This document shows positions 34,096 through 42,745 of a stretch of 64,000 nucleotides of DNA, one piece after another. Numbering within the stretch: position 1 is the first letter of the stretch; each line of letters starts with the position of its first letter. The notes under the pieces are model-generated. The model saw only the letters and a program-made list of their open reading frames with translations, did not search any database and was not told the DNA's origin. A program made the position numbers and the translations under genes. This DNA comes from Paenibacillus sp. PastM-3 (GTDB lineage Bacteria; Bacillota; Bacilli; Paenibacillales; Paenibacillaceae): positions 62,001-126,000 of the forward strand of contig NZ_JARXXP010000014.1 of assembly GCF_029893965.1 (NCBI RefSeq). Reading direction: 5' to 3'.

Positions 34096-34980
34096 TTAAT
34101 GTTCACCGGTCACTACCAACCCTTCCCCCAGATGTCCGCGGCACACCTTGAGCATAGCCTCGTAGCTGTCTTCGAATTCAAGCTGTCTGAGGATATTCAG
34201 ATAGACCTTCATTTCAGCCGTGCTGTCCTTCCTTTTCAAACAGAGCAAAGCAAGCTCGTAATAGATCAAAGTGATGATTTTATCGTACAGCAGATGGGTT
34301 TTGTCGGCCAACGGCAGCGCTTGCTCAAGAAACAGCAGGCTCTGCTCATAATTGCGCTCCTTCAGGCACAGGATCGAGAGGTTCTGCAGCAAATGCTGCT
34401 GGACTGTCCTGCTCTCAGGAAAAGACTGATATCTGTCAAATTCCTTCGCTCCCCTGAGGCCGAAAAAAACCGCATCACTGCTGCTCAGTGTGAACAAAAA
34501 ATTGTTCAGCAGCTTGAACTCGTACAGGTACCATCTGTCCACACCAAGCAAATACGGTTTGATATACGCCGCAATTTCAGGCAGTGTCCTGATCTCGTCA
34601 GCCTGCTGATGCTGGATCAGCACGCCTTGGCCCAGCAGATACAAGTGGTAGTAGGCCTCTGTCTGTGTAGACTCATACATGGAGCGGCACTCGCGGCTGA
34701 CCGCCCTGAGCCGGTCAAAATCGTAGCGGTTGCCTGCCTCAGTCAGGCTCAGATGCAGCGTCCGTTTCACCTGCGGGGCATGGTCCTGATGCAGGAACAG
34801 GAGCTCTTCCAGCGACATCTCCAGTTTGTCCAGCAGCAGAATCAGCTTGTCGTAGCCAGGGTAATAACGCCCCCCTTCAAAGCGCGAGAGGTTGGAGCGG
34901 CTCATGATGCCGCCGGCCAGTACGGCCTGGTTGATTCCTTTTGACCTGCGGATCTGTCCGATCGTTTTGCCGAGATACAT
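34096..34980 (-). CDS. Rgg/MutR-like transcriptional regulator
   Basis: 294 residues: an N-terminal XRE helix-turn-helix (about 4-58, IGQIRRSKGINQAVLAGGIMSRSNLSRFEGG) followed by a long all-helical TPR-like region (about 80-290). This layout is that of Rgg/MutR/PlcR-type regulators, many of which bind short peptides. GGAGGGGAC precedes ATG 34980. It is divergent from an MFS exporter 110 bp away, its likely target. I searched the spacer by eye for a small signal-peptide gene and found none. Confidence 0.8.
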   Translation of the reverse strand: MYLGKTIGQIRRSKGINQAVLAGGIMSRSNLSRFEGGRYYPGYDKLILLLDKLEMSLEELLFLHQDHAPQVKRTLHLSLTEAGNRYDFDRLRAVSRECRSMYESTQTEAYYHLYLLGQGVLIQHQQADEIRTLPEIAAYIKPYLLGVDRWYLYEFKLLNNFLFTLSSSDAVFFGLRGAKEFDRYQSFPESRTVQQHLLQNLSILCLKERNYEQSLLFLEQALPLADKTHLLYDKIITLIYYELALLCLKRKDSTAEMKVYLNILRQLEFEDSYEAMLKVCRGHLGEGLVVTGEH

Positions 34981-35090
34981 CGCTAGTCCCCTCCGCCCGG
35001 TGTGAGTATCCGGCACATTTTTCAAGAATATTTTCCATTATATGCTACACTCGGCGCAAAGAAAATACTCATTCCAGGGGGAAAGTAACG

Positions 35091-36368
35091 ATGAATTTGC
35101 GTATAGCACGGCAGCTGAACAGCAGGGTGTGGAATATTTTGGCGGGGACTCTTTTTACGAGAACAGCCCTGTTCATGAGCGTCCCTTATCTGTCGATTTT
35201 TCTGATGAGTCAAAAGCACATCCCGCTCCTGCCCACCAGTCTGATCCTCGCAGTCAATCCGCTGGCGGGTGTAGCCTTCAGCTGGCTGGGCGGCACACTC
35301 GCCGATAAACTTCCGCTCCACAAAATCCTCCTGTACACGCCCCTCGTCTGGGGAACAGTGTTTATTCTTTTTTATTTTGCCGGCGGCTTCTGGAGCTTCC
35401 TGGTGCTGAACGCCCTGAACGGCCTGTGTTATTCGCTCTTTGAACCAGCCAGCAAAAAGGTGCTGTCCACTGAGTCCCTCCCGGAGCACCGCCTGCTCGT
35501 ATTCAATCTGCGGTACACGGCGATTAACGTGGGCTGCTTTGCCGGACCTCTGCTTAGCCTGCTGTTCAATATGAAAATGACCCTGTTCCCCTACGTCATC
35601 CTCGGCAGCATGTATATTCTGTACGGGGCTTCCACGAAATTATTTTTCCGCAATGCTTCTCCTTCCGCTAATCCCCCTGTTCACGTTCCGCTCAAAAGCG
35701 TCCGCAGCCTGCAGGCCCTCTCCGTGATCCGCAAAGATTATGTATACCTGCTGCTGGTCGCGGGCATGAGCTTTTCCTACTTCGGCTATTCGCAGCTGAA
35801 CGGAACAGTCTCCCAGTTTCTGTCAAACACTGCTATGTTAGCGGACGGTACCCGGTTATACTCCATCCTGCTGTCGGCAAATGCCATTGTGATCCTAGCT
35901 GCCCAGTTCGCCGTGCTCCGCCTGATATCCAGCTGGAATCCGTTCAACGTGGTGCTGGTCAGCAATCTGCTGATCGGACTCAGCTTTCTGTTCTTTCTTT
36001 TTCCTGCCGCTTACCTTCCGCTGCTGTTATTCATTGTCGTATTCAGTCTGGGCGAGCTGCTGATCGGCGCACGGTTCGATGCCCTGGTGGATGAACTGTC
36101 CTCTGCGGAAAATAAAGGCCTGTACTTCGGCTGTACGGAGATAGTGAAGCTGGGGACGATTAGCGGCCCGCTTGTCGGGGGAGGTCTGCTGGGGCTGTTC
36201 GGTTTCCAGACGGCCTGGCCTGTGTTCGGGCTGCTGGCGGTCATTACACTGACCGGCTCGGGACTGATCCGGGCGGCGCGGCGGAAGCATCTGGGCACGC
36301 GGATTAAGGAGGGCGCCGGTGGAACACCGGATCTTGCAGCCGATGAAGTTATACGGCGGTTGAGTTAG
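35091..36368 (+). CDS. Major facilitator superfamily transporter
   Basis: 425 residues with about twelve hydrophobic segments. The motif A region between helices 2 and 3 reads GGTLADKLPLHKILL, typical of DHA-type drug/proton antiporters. A basic tail ends the protein. GGGGGAAAG precedes ATG 35091. It is divergent from the Rgg-like regulator, so peptide- or drug-controlled export is a reasonable inference. The substrate is unknown. Confidence 0.85.
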   Translation: MNLRIARQLNSRVWNILAGTLFTRTALFMSVPYLSIFLMSQKHIPLLPTSLILAVNPLAGVAFSWLGGTLADKLPLHKILLYTPLVWGTVFILFYFAGGFWSFLVLNALNGLCYSLFEPASKKVLSTESLPEHRLLVFNLRYTAINVGCFAGPLLSLLFNMKMTLFPYVILGSMYILYGASTKLFFRNASPSANPPVHVPLKSVRSLQALSVIRKDYVYLLLVAGMSFSYFGYSQLNGTVSQFLSNTAMLADGTRLYSILLSANAIVILAAQFAVLRLISSWNPFNVVLVSNLLIGLSFLFFLFPAAYLPLLLFIVVFSLGELLIGARFDALVDELSSAENKGLYFGCTEIVKLGTISGPLVGGGLLGLFGFQTAWPVFGLLAVITLTGSGLIRAARRKHLGTRIKEGAGGTPDLAADEVIRRLS

Positions 36369-36395
36369 GCCGATCAAAGGCCTGTCGGGCACATT

Positions 36396-36432
36396 CAAAG
36401 GCATAAGTGCCTTTGATTTCGGCTTTTTCGGC
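36396..36432 (+). terminator. Hairpin after the MFS gene
   Basis: TCAAAGGCATAAGTGCCTTTGA (22 bp in all, a 9-bp stem) is followed by TTTCGGCTTTTT. A similar hairpin occurs at 15616-15639. Confidence 0.5.
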
Positions 36433-36470
36433 CCGCCGGGCCAGGGGGGTCTGGCTGGTTCCCCACAAAT

Positions 36471-36502
36471 CAAAAAAAGGCCCCCGGATCTCCGGGAGCC
36501 TG
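36471..36502 (-). terminator. Terminator of the TIR/small protein transcript
   Basis: On the minus strand AGGCTCCCGGAGATCCGGGGGCCT is a short GC-rich hairpin followed by seven Ts, 30 bp after the 75-residue gene. Confidence 0.8.
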
Positions 36503-36532
36503 AACTGGCAACTGGGGTTTAACTGACTGAAT

Positions 36533-36760
36533 TTAAGCAAATGATGGCTTCTTGTTATCAACCTTGCCGCTGACCAGCTTCTTGTACTCCTCATCCCCGC
36601 CGTTTACGGACGGTGCGAGGTACACGTGATCAGACGCTGCAGACGGTCTGGCGGTACGGCCGCCGTTCTTCCTGCCTCTGCTGCGGCTTGTGCCTGAGCT
36701 CCCGCCTGCGGACCGGCGGACAGCGCCAGAAAGACTGACTACACCTTTCATGTTCTTCAT
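36533..36760 (-). CDS. Small basic, low-complexity protein of unknown function
   Basis: 75 residues, rich in Gly, Ser, Arg and Lys (SAGGSSGTSRSRGRKNGGR in the middle), with a more ordered C-terminus EEYKKLVSGKVDNKK. No signal peptide or membrane segment. GGGAGGGGACTAGAGC gives a very strong ribosome site for ATG 36760, and the gene starts 3 bp after the TIR-type stop with a shared terminator, so the two are one transcript. Possibly a nucleic-acid-binding or partner protein; not recognised. Confidence 0.6.
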   Translation of the reverse strand: MKNMKGVVSLSGAVRRSAGGSSGTSRSRGRKNGGRTARPSAASDHVYLAPSVNGGDEEYKKLVSGKVDNKKPSFA

Positions 36761-36763
36761 GCT

Positions 36764-37767
36764 CTAGTCCCCTCCCACTAAATGATTGACGGTACGGAAC
36801 AAATCGCGGTTATACCTGACGGCTGCCTTCAATTCCTCGGCCAACAGCCCGTCATTGCCCGAAAAATGGACAGAAAGGACATGCTTTTCACCTAAAGGAT
36901 AGCATAGGATATAGACCTCCGCAACTTCCGTCCGCTGAAAAAAGGTCCATTCCCGGCGTAAAAAGGCATCCATTACCCCAGGCCGTTTATCCTGATTCTC
37001 TTCATCCAGCGCAAACGGATAGACATGCCCGCGACCGACATTGCCGCCAACCTGCTTCAGCCCTTCCTCCCCGCTGGCCCGCCACAAGGCGGCGCCGATT
37101 ACCCGGCACTGCTCCGGCGGCACGAAGGAGTTGCGGACAGCCTCGCTGAGCGCCTGGTATTTCTCTGCTGCCTCAGGTCCGGCCACATTACTATTATATT
37201 GCCAAAAGAAATGAAGGATACTTTCTTTCCGCCTGAGTTCAAGCTTCAGCTGTGCTAATTCCTTGTGCGGGTCACTGTATACTCCCTGCTCATGAATACT
37301 GTCGATGATCTTCCCGCAGCTGACATCGACAGCCGCCACCGCATTCTCATGCTGCCATTCGTATTCCAGCGGCGTGAGCCCGGCCAGATCCGACAGGAGA
37401 TGATATTCCTCCACATTGGCGCCGGGAATCAGATCGCTGCGCGGCTCTATCCGGTCGGGCAGCAGACAGAATACACGGCTGCGGCGCAGCCGGGCCCAGA
37501 ACAGCCCCATCTCAAACTGGGTGTTATCCCGGGTCACATAATAATATTTGCCGCGGATTTGGGCCACATCATCAGGCGAGAAGACAAATACGGCATAATC
37601 ACTTTCGTCCAGATGCCGCTCCAGTGCCTCCATCGTATATTCATTCGCCCGGAAAGCATTGGCATACCAGGGGGTTACCTGAGCCTCCCGCTTCAGCTGC
37701 TCATGTATCGCCCTGCATAACGGATGGATTCTCTGGATGATCCAATGAAACATTTTGGTCTGGTCAC
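36764..37767 (-). pseudogene. TIR-like (CAP12/PF10137-type) nucleotide-binding protein, frameshifted near the N-terminus
   Basis: The main frame shows a TIR-type domain: LDESDYAVFVFSPDD, then RDNTQFEMGLFWARLRRSRVF with the catalytic-type Glu, followed by a ~200-residue C-terminal region with a GAF-like look (RVIGAALWRA...VYILCYPLGEKHVLSVHFSG). The expected first strand is missing from that frame. It is found in the adjacent frame: GTG 37767, with AAAGGAG 7 bp upstream, encodes VTRPKCFIGSSRESIRYA, the canonical FIGSSxE start. Inserting one base near 37708-37716 joins both. Hence a one-base deletion, a sequencing error or a programmed shift. TIR proteins of this type act as NADases in phage defence in some systems; that role is inferred. 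Confidence 0.65.
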
Positions 37768-37927
37768 GGATGCGCTCCTTTGTTATTTTCCCCGATCTGT
37801 AATAATTATACATCCGCTTCCCGTCTAGGAACAGAGCCTCATTTTCTTAAGTTTTTAAACAAATTCCGTTCCTCTGCCGATGAAACGGGTAATAGGATTT
37901 TAATTACCCGGGGAAACGAGGCTTCAT

Positions 37928-39055
37928 ATGATCAAAAGCATACATAAAGCAATACTGCTGGCCGGCATCGTAACCGGTGCCCTGCTTACGGGCAGCCAGG
38001 CAGACGCTTTGGCGTCTTATACAGCAAAGGTATACGCCAGTTCCCTTACTGTGCGGAGCGAGCCGGCTGCAGGGGCTTCAGCTGTCGGTTCTTTGAAAAA
38101 CGGTGTAACCGTTACGGTAACCGATGAGCAGCACGGCTGGATGAAGGTGCGCTCGGGTTCGCTCACCGGCTGGGTAGCCGGGTATTATCTCAAGAAGACG
38201 GAGGGCAGTTCAGCTTCATCAGCAGCGTCTTCTTCCGTCTCACAGGCCAAGGCCTCCTCCGGCAGCGGTACTGCAACAGTAACCGCTGATTCCCTGCGGA
38301 TCAGGGGAGGACCGGGCACCGGCTACACCGTGACAGGCTCGCTGAAGGCTAATGATAAAGTAACCATACTGGCCCGCCAGGACGGCTGGGCGCGCATCCG
38401 CACATCCGCAGGTGAAACCGGCTGGGTATCGGCGCAGTATCTTTCCGGCAGCGGGTCCTCAGGCGGAGTGACCACTGCATCCGCCGCAAGCACAAGCTCC
38501 AAGTCAGCAAGCAGGATCGGCAGTAAGCTGATTGTTATTGATGCCGGGCATGGGGGCAGCGATCCTGGCATGCTGGGTACTACTTATAATACAATGGAGA
38601 AGGATTTGACGCTGCAGACCGCCTTTTATGTGCGGGATTACCTCACAGCCAAGGGCGCAGAGGTCCGAATGACACGGACAACAGCAAGCCAGAAGCCTAC
38701 GCTCGCCGGGAGGGTGCAGATTGGCCATTCAGCGGGTGCAGATGCCTTTGTCAGCATCCATTACAATTCTTCGCCGAAGAATGTATCGGGAACGCTGACC
38801 TTCTTCTATTCCGAATCGGATGACCTGCGGCTGGCCAGGGCGATCGAGAACCGGCTAGGCCAGGGAATCGGCCTTAAGAGCAACGGATTGTCCTACGGGA
38901 ATTATCATATTTTGCGGGAGAACACGATCCCGGCAGCTCTCGTGGAGCTGGGGTTCCTCAGCAATCCTTACGACGAAGCGATTGTCCGCACCTCCAGCTA
39001 TCAGAAAAAGGCCGCCAAGGCCATTGCCGAAGGGCTGGCCGATTATTTCAAATAA
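37928..39055 (+). CDS. Secreted N-acetylmuramoyl-L-alanine amidase with two SH3b domains
   Basis: Peptidoglycan hydrolase of 375 residues. Signal peptide about 1-29, SH3b domain 1 (31-90, YASSLTVRSEPAAGASAVG), Ser-rich linker, SH3b domain 2 (about 115-175, TADSLRIRGGPGTGYTV), second linker, and a zinc Amidase_3 domain (about 198-372): VIDAGHGGSDPG (His), EKDLTLQ (Glu), FVSIHYNSS (His), ALVELGFLSNPYDE (catalytic Glu). SH3b repeats anchor it in the wall. GAGG lies 6 bp before ATG 37928. Single gene; likely roles are cell separation, sporulation or germination. Confidence 0.92.
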   Translation: MIKSIHKAILLAGIVTGALLTGSQADALASYTAKVYASSLTVRSEPAAGASAVGSLKNGVTVTVTDEQHGWMKVRSGSLTGWVAGYYLKKTEGSSASSAASSSVSQAKASSGSGTATVTADSLRIRGGPGTGYTVTGSLKANDKVTILARQDGWARIRTSAGETGWVSAQYLSGSGSSGGVTTASAASTSSKSASRIGSKLIVIDAGHGGSDPGMLGTTYNTMEKDLTLQTAFYVRDYLTAKGAEVRMTRTTASQKPTLAGRVQIGHSAGADAFVSIHYNSSPKNVSGTLTFFYSESDDLRLARAIENRLGQGIGLKSNGLSYGNYHILRENTIPAALVELGFLSNPYDEAIVRTSSYQKKAAKAIAEGLADYFK

Positions 39056-39064
39056 CCGGCAAGA

Positions 39065-39097
39065 CAATACCGCAAGCAGGTTACTGCTTGCGGTATT
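39065..39097. terminator. Hairpin shared by the amidase and YesN-like gene ends
   Basis: AATACCGCAAGCAG pairs with CTGCTTGCGGTATT. The right arm includes the stop codon and last codons of the leftward regulator gene, so the two convergent genes share one hairpin. Confidence 0.6.
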
Positions 39098-40649
39098 CGC
39101 GCGGCGTCAGACCGGTGGCTTTTTTGAATACCCGGCTGAAATATTTCTCATCCTCATAGCCGACCAGCTCGGAGATCTGCGACAGCCGCAGGCCCGTATT
39201 ATGCAGCAGCGTCTTGGCCTTACTGATTCTCAGGTTCGTTAAATAATCCGACAGGTTCTCGCCGCTGATCTGCTTGAACTTGCGCGATACATTCTCGCGG
39301 CTGATGAAGAAGCGCTCGGCAATATGCTGCAGCGTCATATCACGGGCATAGTTCTGCTCCAGATAATCCCTGATATCCTGCACAAGCCGGCTGTCCGGGG
39401 ACTGGCTGCTTCCCTGGGACAGCCGCTGCAGCACGGCCTTAAACTGATTCTGCCAGTTCCGGACCGAGAAGAGTCCTTCTTCGTCATAGCAGGGTTCAAT
39501 CCGGATTTCCGCTTCAGGCCGCCAGCGCTGCAGGACAGCACACAGCGCTTCCTGTTGGCGCATGAGGCTGCTCTCTGTCAGCACAGGCAGCCCGCCCAGC
39601 CGGTCTCCCCACTCGGCAACAACCCGCTCCATCCGCTCCATATCGCCGGATAATACAGCTATTCCTAGCTTATCCGGTAGTGTATTAAGGACGTAGTCTT
39701 TTTCAGATCTACTATCCTCCTGCTGCTCCATGTACAGGTGAATCCGTCCTTCACGCTGCAGCAGATTGCGTTCATTCAGCCCTTCCCGCGCCTGGCGGAA
39801 AGCAGACTGCAGGCCTTCCGGAAAAGTGCAAACCCGGCTAAGCCCGATATCCATTTGTACTCCATACGCCTTTCTGATCGACTCATTGATGCGCTGCAGC
39901 TGCGCTTCCGCCTCAAGTACATTAGCCCAGAACAGTATCACAATCTCTGCACCCGCCTGCCAGCTGCGGAAGGCGAAACCGCTCCGCTCGGCAGTGATGA
40001 CCTCGTTGCAGACGTTGGCCAGCACGAAGGAGGTCAGCCCGACATCGCCGTGGAACCGCTGAAGCAGCCGGCAGTCACTGTGCTGCAGCAAGATGACAGC
40101 AGCCCGGCAGCCGGCAGCATGTTCCGGCATGCCCAGCTCTTCGTGCAGCGCCGGCTTCAGTTCCTTAAAGGAGGCATGGCCGGCCACCAGATCCGAGAGT
40201 ATTTTGTCCCAATAGAGCGGCCGCAGCACATTCAGCTGTATATTCCGGCTGCGGGTCTGCTGCCGCTCCGCCTCCTCCTCCCGCCACAGCTTGAAGGCAT
40301 GCTCTGCCGCGTCGATCAGCTGCCTGCTGTTAAGGGGCTTGAGCAGGTAATCCGTCCCGCCGTAGACAATTGCCGGCTTCACATAGTTGAAATCCTGGTA
40401 GCCGCTGATCACAATCGTCTTGGTCTCCGGATAATGCCCGTGCAGCCATTCCAGCAGCTCGGCACCGTCCATCAGCGGCATCCGCATATCGGTGAACACA
40501 ACCGCCGGCTGCTGCTCCTGCATAATCTGCATCGCTTCCTGCCCGTTCGTCGCCTCAAAGATGCCGTCAATCTGATGCTTCTCCCATGGTACAAAATAGC
40601 GGATCGCCTCCCGCACATGCTTCTCATCATCTACGATCAGTACCTTCAT
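39081..40649 (-). CDS. YesN-type response regulator with AraC DNA-binding domain
   Basis: 522 residues. N-terminal receiver (1-120: VLIVDDEKHV, phospho-Asp in VVFTDMRMPLMDG, YLLKPL), a ~280-residue middle region, and a C-terminal AraC double helix-turn-helix (about 420-520: MTLQHIAERFFISRENVSRKFKQI, then LSQISELVGYEDEKYFSRVFKK). AAAGGAGCGG precedes ATG 40649. Partner of the YesM-like kinase 30 bp upstream and probable activator of the divergent carbohydrate ABC genes, where a repeated motif (42637, 44492) is a candidate binding site. Confidence 0.9.
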   Translation of the reverse strand: MKVLIVDDEKHVREAIRYFVPWEKHQIDGIFEATNGQEAMQIMQEQQPAVVFTDMRMPLMDGAELLEWLHGHYPETKTIVISGYQDFNYVKPAIVYGGTDYLLKPLNSRQLIDAAEHAFKLWREEEAERQQTRSRNIQLNVLRPLYWDKILSDLVAGHASFKELKPALHEELGMPEHAAGCRAAVILLQHSDCRLLQRFHGDVGLTSFVLANVCNEVITAERSGFAFRSWQAGAEIVILFWANVLEAEAQLQRINESIRKAYGVQMDIGLSRVCTFPEGLQSAFRQAREGLNERNLLQREGRIHLYMEQQEDSRSEKDYVLNTLPDKLGIAVLSGDMERMERVVAEWGDRLGGLPVLTESSLMRQQEALCAVLQRWRPEAEIRIEPCYDEEGLFSVRNWQNQFKAVLQRLSQGSSQSPDSRLVQDIRDYLEQNYARDMTLQHIAERFFISRENVSRKFKQISGENLSDYLTNLRISKAKTLLHNTGLRLSQISELVGYEDEKYFSRVFKKATGLTPREYRKQ

Positions 40650-40679
40650 CGTCTCCCGCTCCTTTGTGTATGTCATGGT

Positions 40680-42491
40680 TCAGCTCTCCAGGGGGATCAG
40701 CAGCGTAACTGTCACCCCTTGACCCTCTTCGCTGTGCAGCTGCAGCTCTGCCCCGCCGCTTAGCTGCAGCCGCAGCCGGGCCAGCACGTTGGACAGGCCG
40801 ATCGCCTCATGCTCATTGCCGCCGCCATGCGCCAGCCCCGCAGCAATTTCCTCCAGCCTCGCCTCCGGAATCCCCTTGCCGTTATCCTTGACGGCAAGGA
40901 TCAGCCTTCCCTGCGCATCGAGCGTGCAGGAAATGGTAATCACCGCTCCGCGGATTCCATCTGCGAACCCGTGCTTGAAAATATTTTCGACGATCGGCTG
41001 CAGGATCATCTTCGGTACGATAACCTCTAAAACAGCCTCATCCGTTTCGATATCCAGCCGCAGATTCTCTTCGCCAAAGCGTTCGGTCTGCAGAATGACA
41101 TAGTTCTGCACATGCTCCAGCTCATCACGGAGCGGCACCTGTGTCCGCTCCGTGTTCATCGAGTAGCGCATCATGCTGCCCAGCGAGTAGATCAGGTCGT
41201 ATACCTTGGGCGCATTGTAACGCAGGGACAGGCTGGCAATCGACTGCAGGGCATTGTACAGGAAGTGGGGATTGACCTGGGCCTGCAGCGCCTTCAGCTG
41301 ATTGGTTTTGTTGGCCAGCTCCAGCTTATATTCCTTGACGATCAGATCATTGATGGTGCGGGTCATACCGGTGATTTTGCGGGTCAATAGACCGAATTCA
41401 TCCTCGCTCTCGGCTTCCATATGCGCATCCAGCTGGCCGATCTGCACCTTCCGGGTGAAGGCAATCAGCTTCTTGATCGGTCTTGTAAACCCGATGGAAA
41501 TCACAACTGCGACGATACCGCCGAGTATCAGAAACAATACGCCTATACCGGTAGTGAATCTGGTAATAACCCGTGCATCGGCGTACAAGTCCCCGTATGG
41601 CACCAGCTTGATAATGCTCCCCTTGAACAAGGGGGCGTCGATATGCCGGTACATTACAATCCCTGCGAACCCGTCCTTTTTCCAGCTGAAATGGCCGCTT
41701 TCACTGCCCTGCGGAAGCTGGCTCCAGCCCGCTGTCACCCGTTCCCCGATCCATTCCGGATCAGACGAATACAGTGCCTGCCCCTGCTCATTCAGTACAT
41801 ACAGGCGTTCCGTACCGGAATTATACATGGACCTGGCGATCCCCTCCAATTCGTCCAGCCGGAAGTCGACCGACAGGTCTGCCAGCACATCGGCGCTGGG
41901 CGCACGGTAGAGCGGAAAATGAGCGGTAAAAACCGGCACCGTCCCTGATTTTAAATTCGGAAAACCGGATTTCATCCCGTACTGATGGTCCATATGGGTC
42001 ACCTCGAGAAACGGCCTGTAGGTCCCGCCCGGAACAGCCGAAGGCACATACCTGCCAAACTCACGGCGGAACAGCCCCCCAAGGAGCAGATTCGACTGCC
42101 GGGATGCCCTGACATACAGGTGAATCTGGAATGTATTCTGATCGGAGAGGAACAGATTGTACAGCTGGGTTGATATAACCGCCCGCGTATCCGGTGCAGC
42201 CGTACCTTCCGGCAAGTCCTCCGGGGCTTTGGCCGTAAGCAGCGTCGTATAAAAGGAGCTCGGCACATTGATTCCGCTGTACAGCGACATCGCCCGCTGG
42301 TTCATCCCGCTGAAATAGCTGCTGAGATTGCCCTCCCCGAGGGTGAGCAGCTTCGTATTCTGTTTTACAGACTGCTCCGTCACCGACTGCTTGGTATAGA
42401 GATAGGAGAACGTAACCGAGATTCCCGACGGAATCACGGAGGCCAGCAGCACAAGCGCCATCAGCCGGGTGCGGATACTGTTTTTGAACAT
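40680..42491 (-). CDS. YesM-type sensor histidine kinase
   Basis: 603 residues: membrane helix at 10-32, a large extracellular sensor region to about 300, second membrane helix near 305-327, HAMP (KKLIAFTRKVQIGQLDAHM), His_kinase motif QVNPHFLYNALQSIASL (phospho-His) and HATPase_c with GIPEARLEEI. GGGAGG precedes ATG 42491. Forms an operon with the YesN-like regulator. In this family the sensor region often detects sugars or a binding protein, fitting the adjacent ABC importer. Confidence 0.9.
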   Translation of the reverse strand: MFKNSIRTRLMALVLLASVIPSGISVTFSYLYTKQSVTEQSVKQNTKLLTLGEGNLSSYFSGMNQRAMSLYSGINVPSSFYTTLLTAKAPEDLPEGTAAPDTRAVISTQLYNLFLSDQNTFQIHLYVRASRQSNLLLGGLFRREFGRYVPSAVPGGTYRPFLEVTHMDHQYGMKSGFPNLKSGTVPVFTAHFPLYRAPSADVLADLSVDFRLDELEGIARSMYNSGTERLYVLNEQGQALYSSDPEWIGERVTAGWSQLPQGSESGHFSWKKDGFAGIVMYRHIDAPLFKGSIIKLVPYGDLYADARVITRFTTGIGVLFLILGGIVAVVISIGFTRPIKKLIAFTRKVQIGQLDAHMEAESEDEFGLLTRKITGMTRTINDLIVKEYKLELANKTNQLKALQAQVNPHFLYNALQSIASLSLRYNAPKVYDLIYSLGSMMRYSMNTERTQVPLRDELEHVQNYVILQTERFGEENLRLDIETDEAVLEVIVPKMILQPIVENIFKHGFADGIRGAVITISCTLDAQGRLILAVKDNGKGIPEARLEEIAAGLAHGGGNEHEAIGLSNVLARLRLQLSGGAELQLHSEEGQGVTVTLLIPLES

Positions 42492-42532
42492 GAAGGGCCT
42501 CCCGATAAGTGTTCGGACATCCGTTTTTCTTT

Positions 42533-42546
42533 TGTGAACGCTATCA
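42533..42546. promoter_or_regulatory. Candidate cre site between yesM-like and permease genes
   Basis: TGTGAACGCTATCA matches TGWAANCGNTNWCA with one mismatch. It would bring CcpA control to this carbohydrate locus. Confidence 0.45.
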
Positions 42547-42636
42547 TTTGAGTGTATTCAATCTTCGCAACGACAGCATACACCGAGTTTCATGCGCAGC
42601 GCTACTATGAATTTTTTCCGGCCCTGAAAGGGTGTG

Positions 42637-42680
42637 CTGCAATATAATCCACTTTTCTAAGCATCAAATTGAGTGTTGAA
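42637..42680 (+). promoter_or_regulatory. Repeated regulatory motif, copy 1 (candidate YesN site)
   Basis: Contains ATCCACTTTT, then AGCA, then TTGAGTGT; 23 of 30 core positions match the copy at 44492-44538. It lies about 65 bp upstream of the first permease gene. CACTT and GAGTG are inverted half-sites. Confidence 0.5.
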
Positions 42681-42745
42681 GCCGGCGGAGGCTTTCTATA
42701 ATGGAGTCGTGAACCGTTAGAAAAACTACACAAAGGAGATTCCAT

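Noticed and set aside
34981..35090. A short SHP-like signal-peptide gene between the Rgg-like regulator and MFS gene
   Set aside because: No small frame with a ribosome site and hydrophobic C-terminus was found in the spacer.
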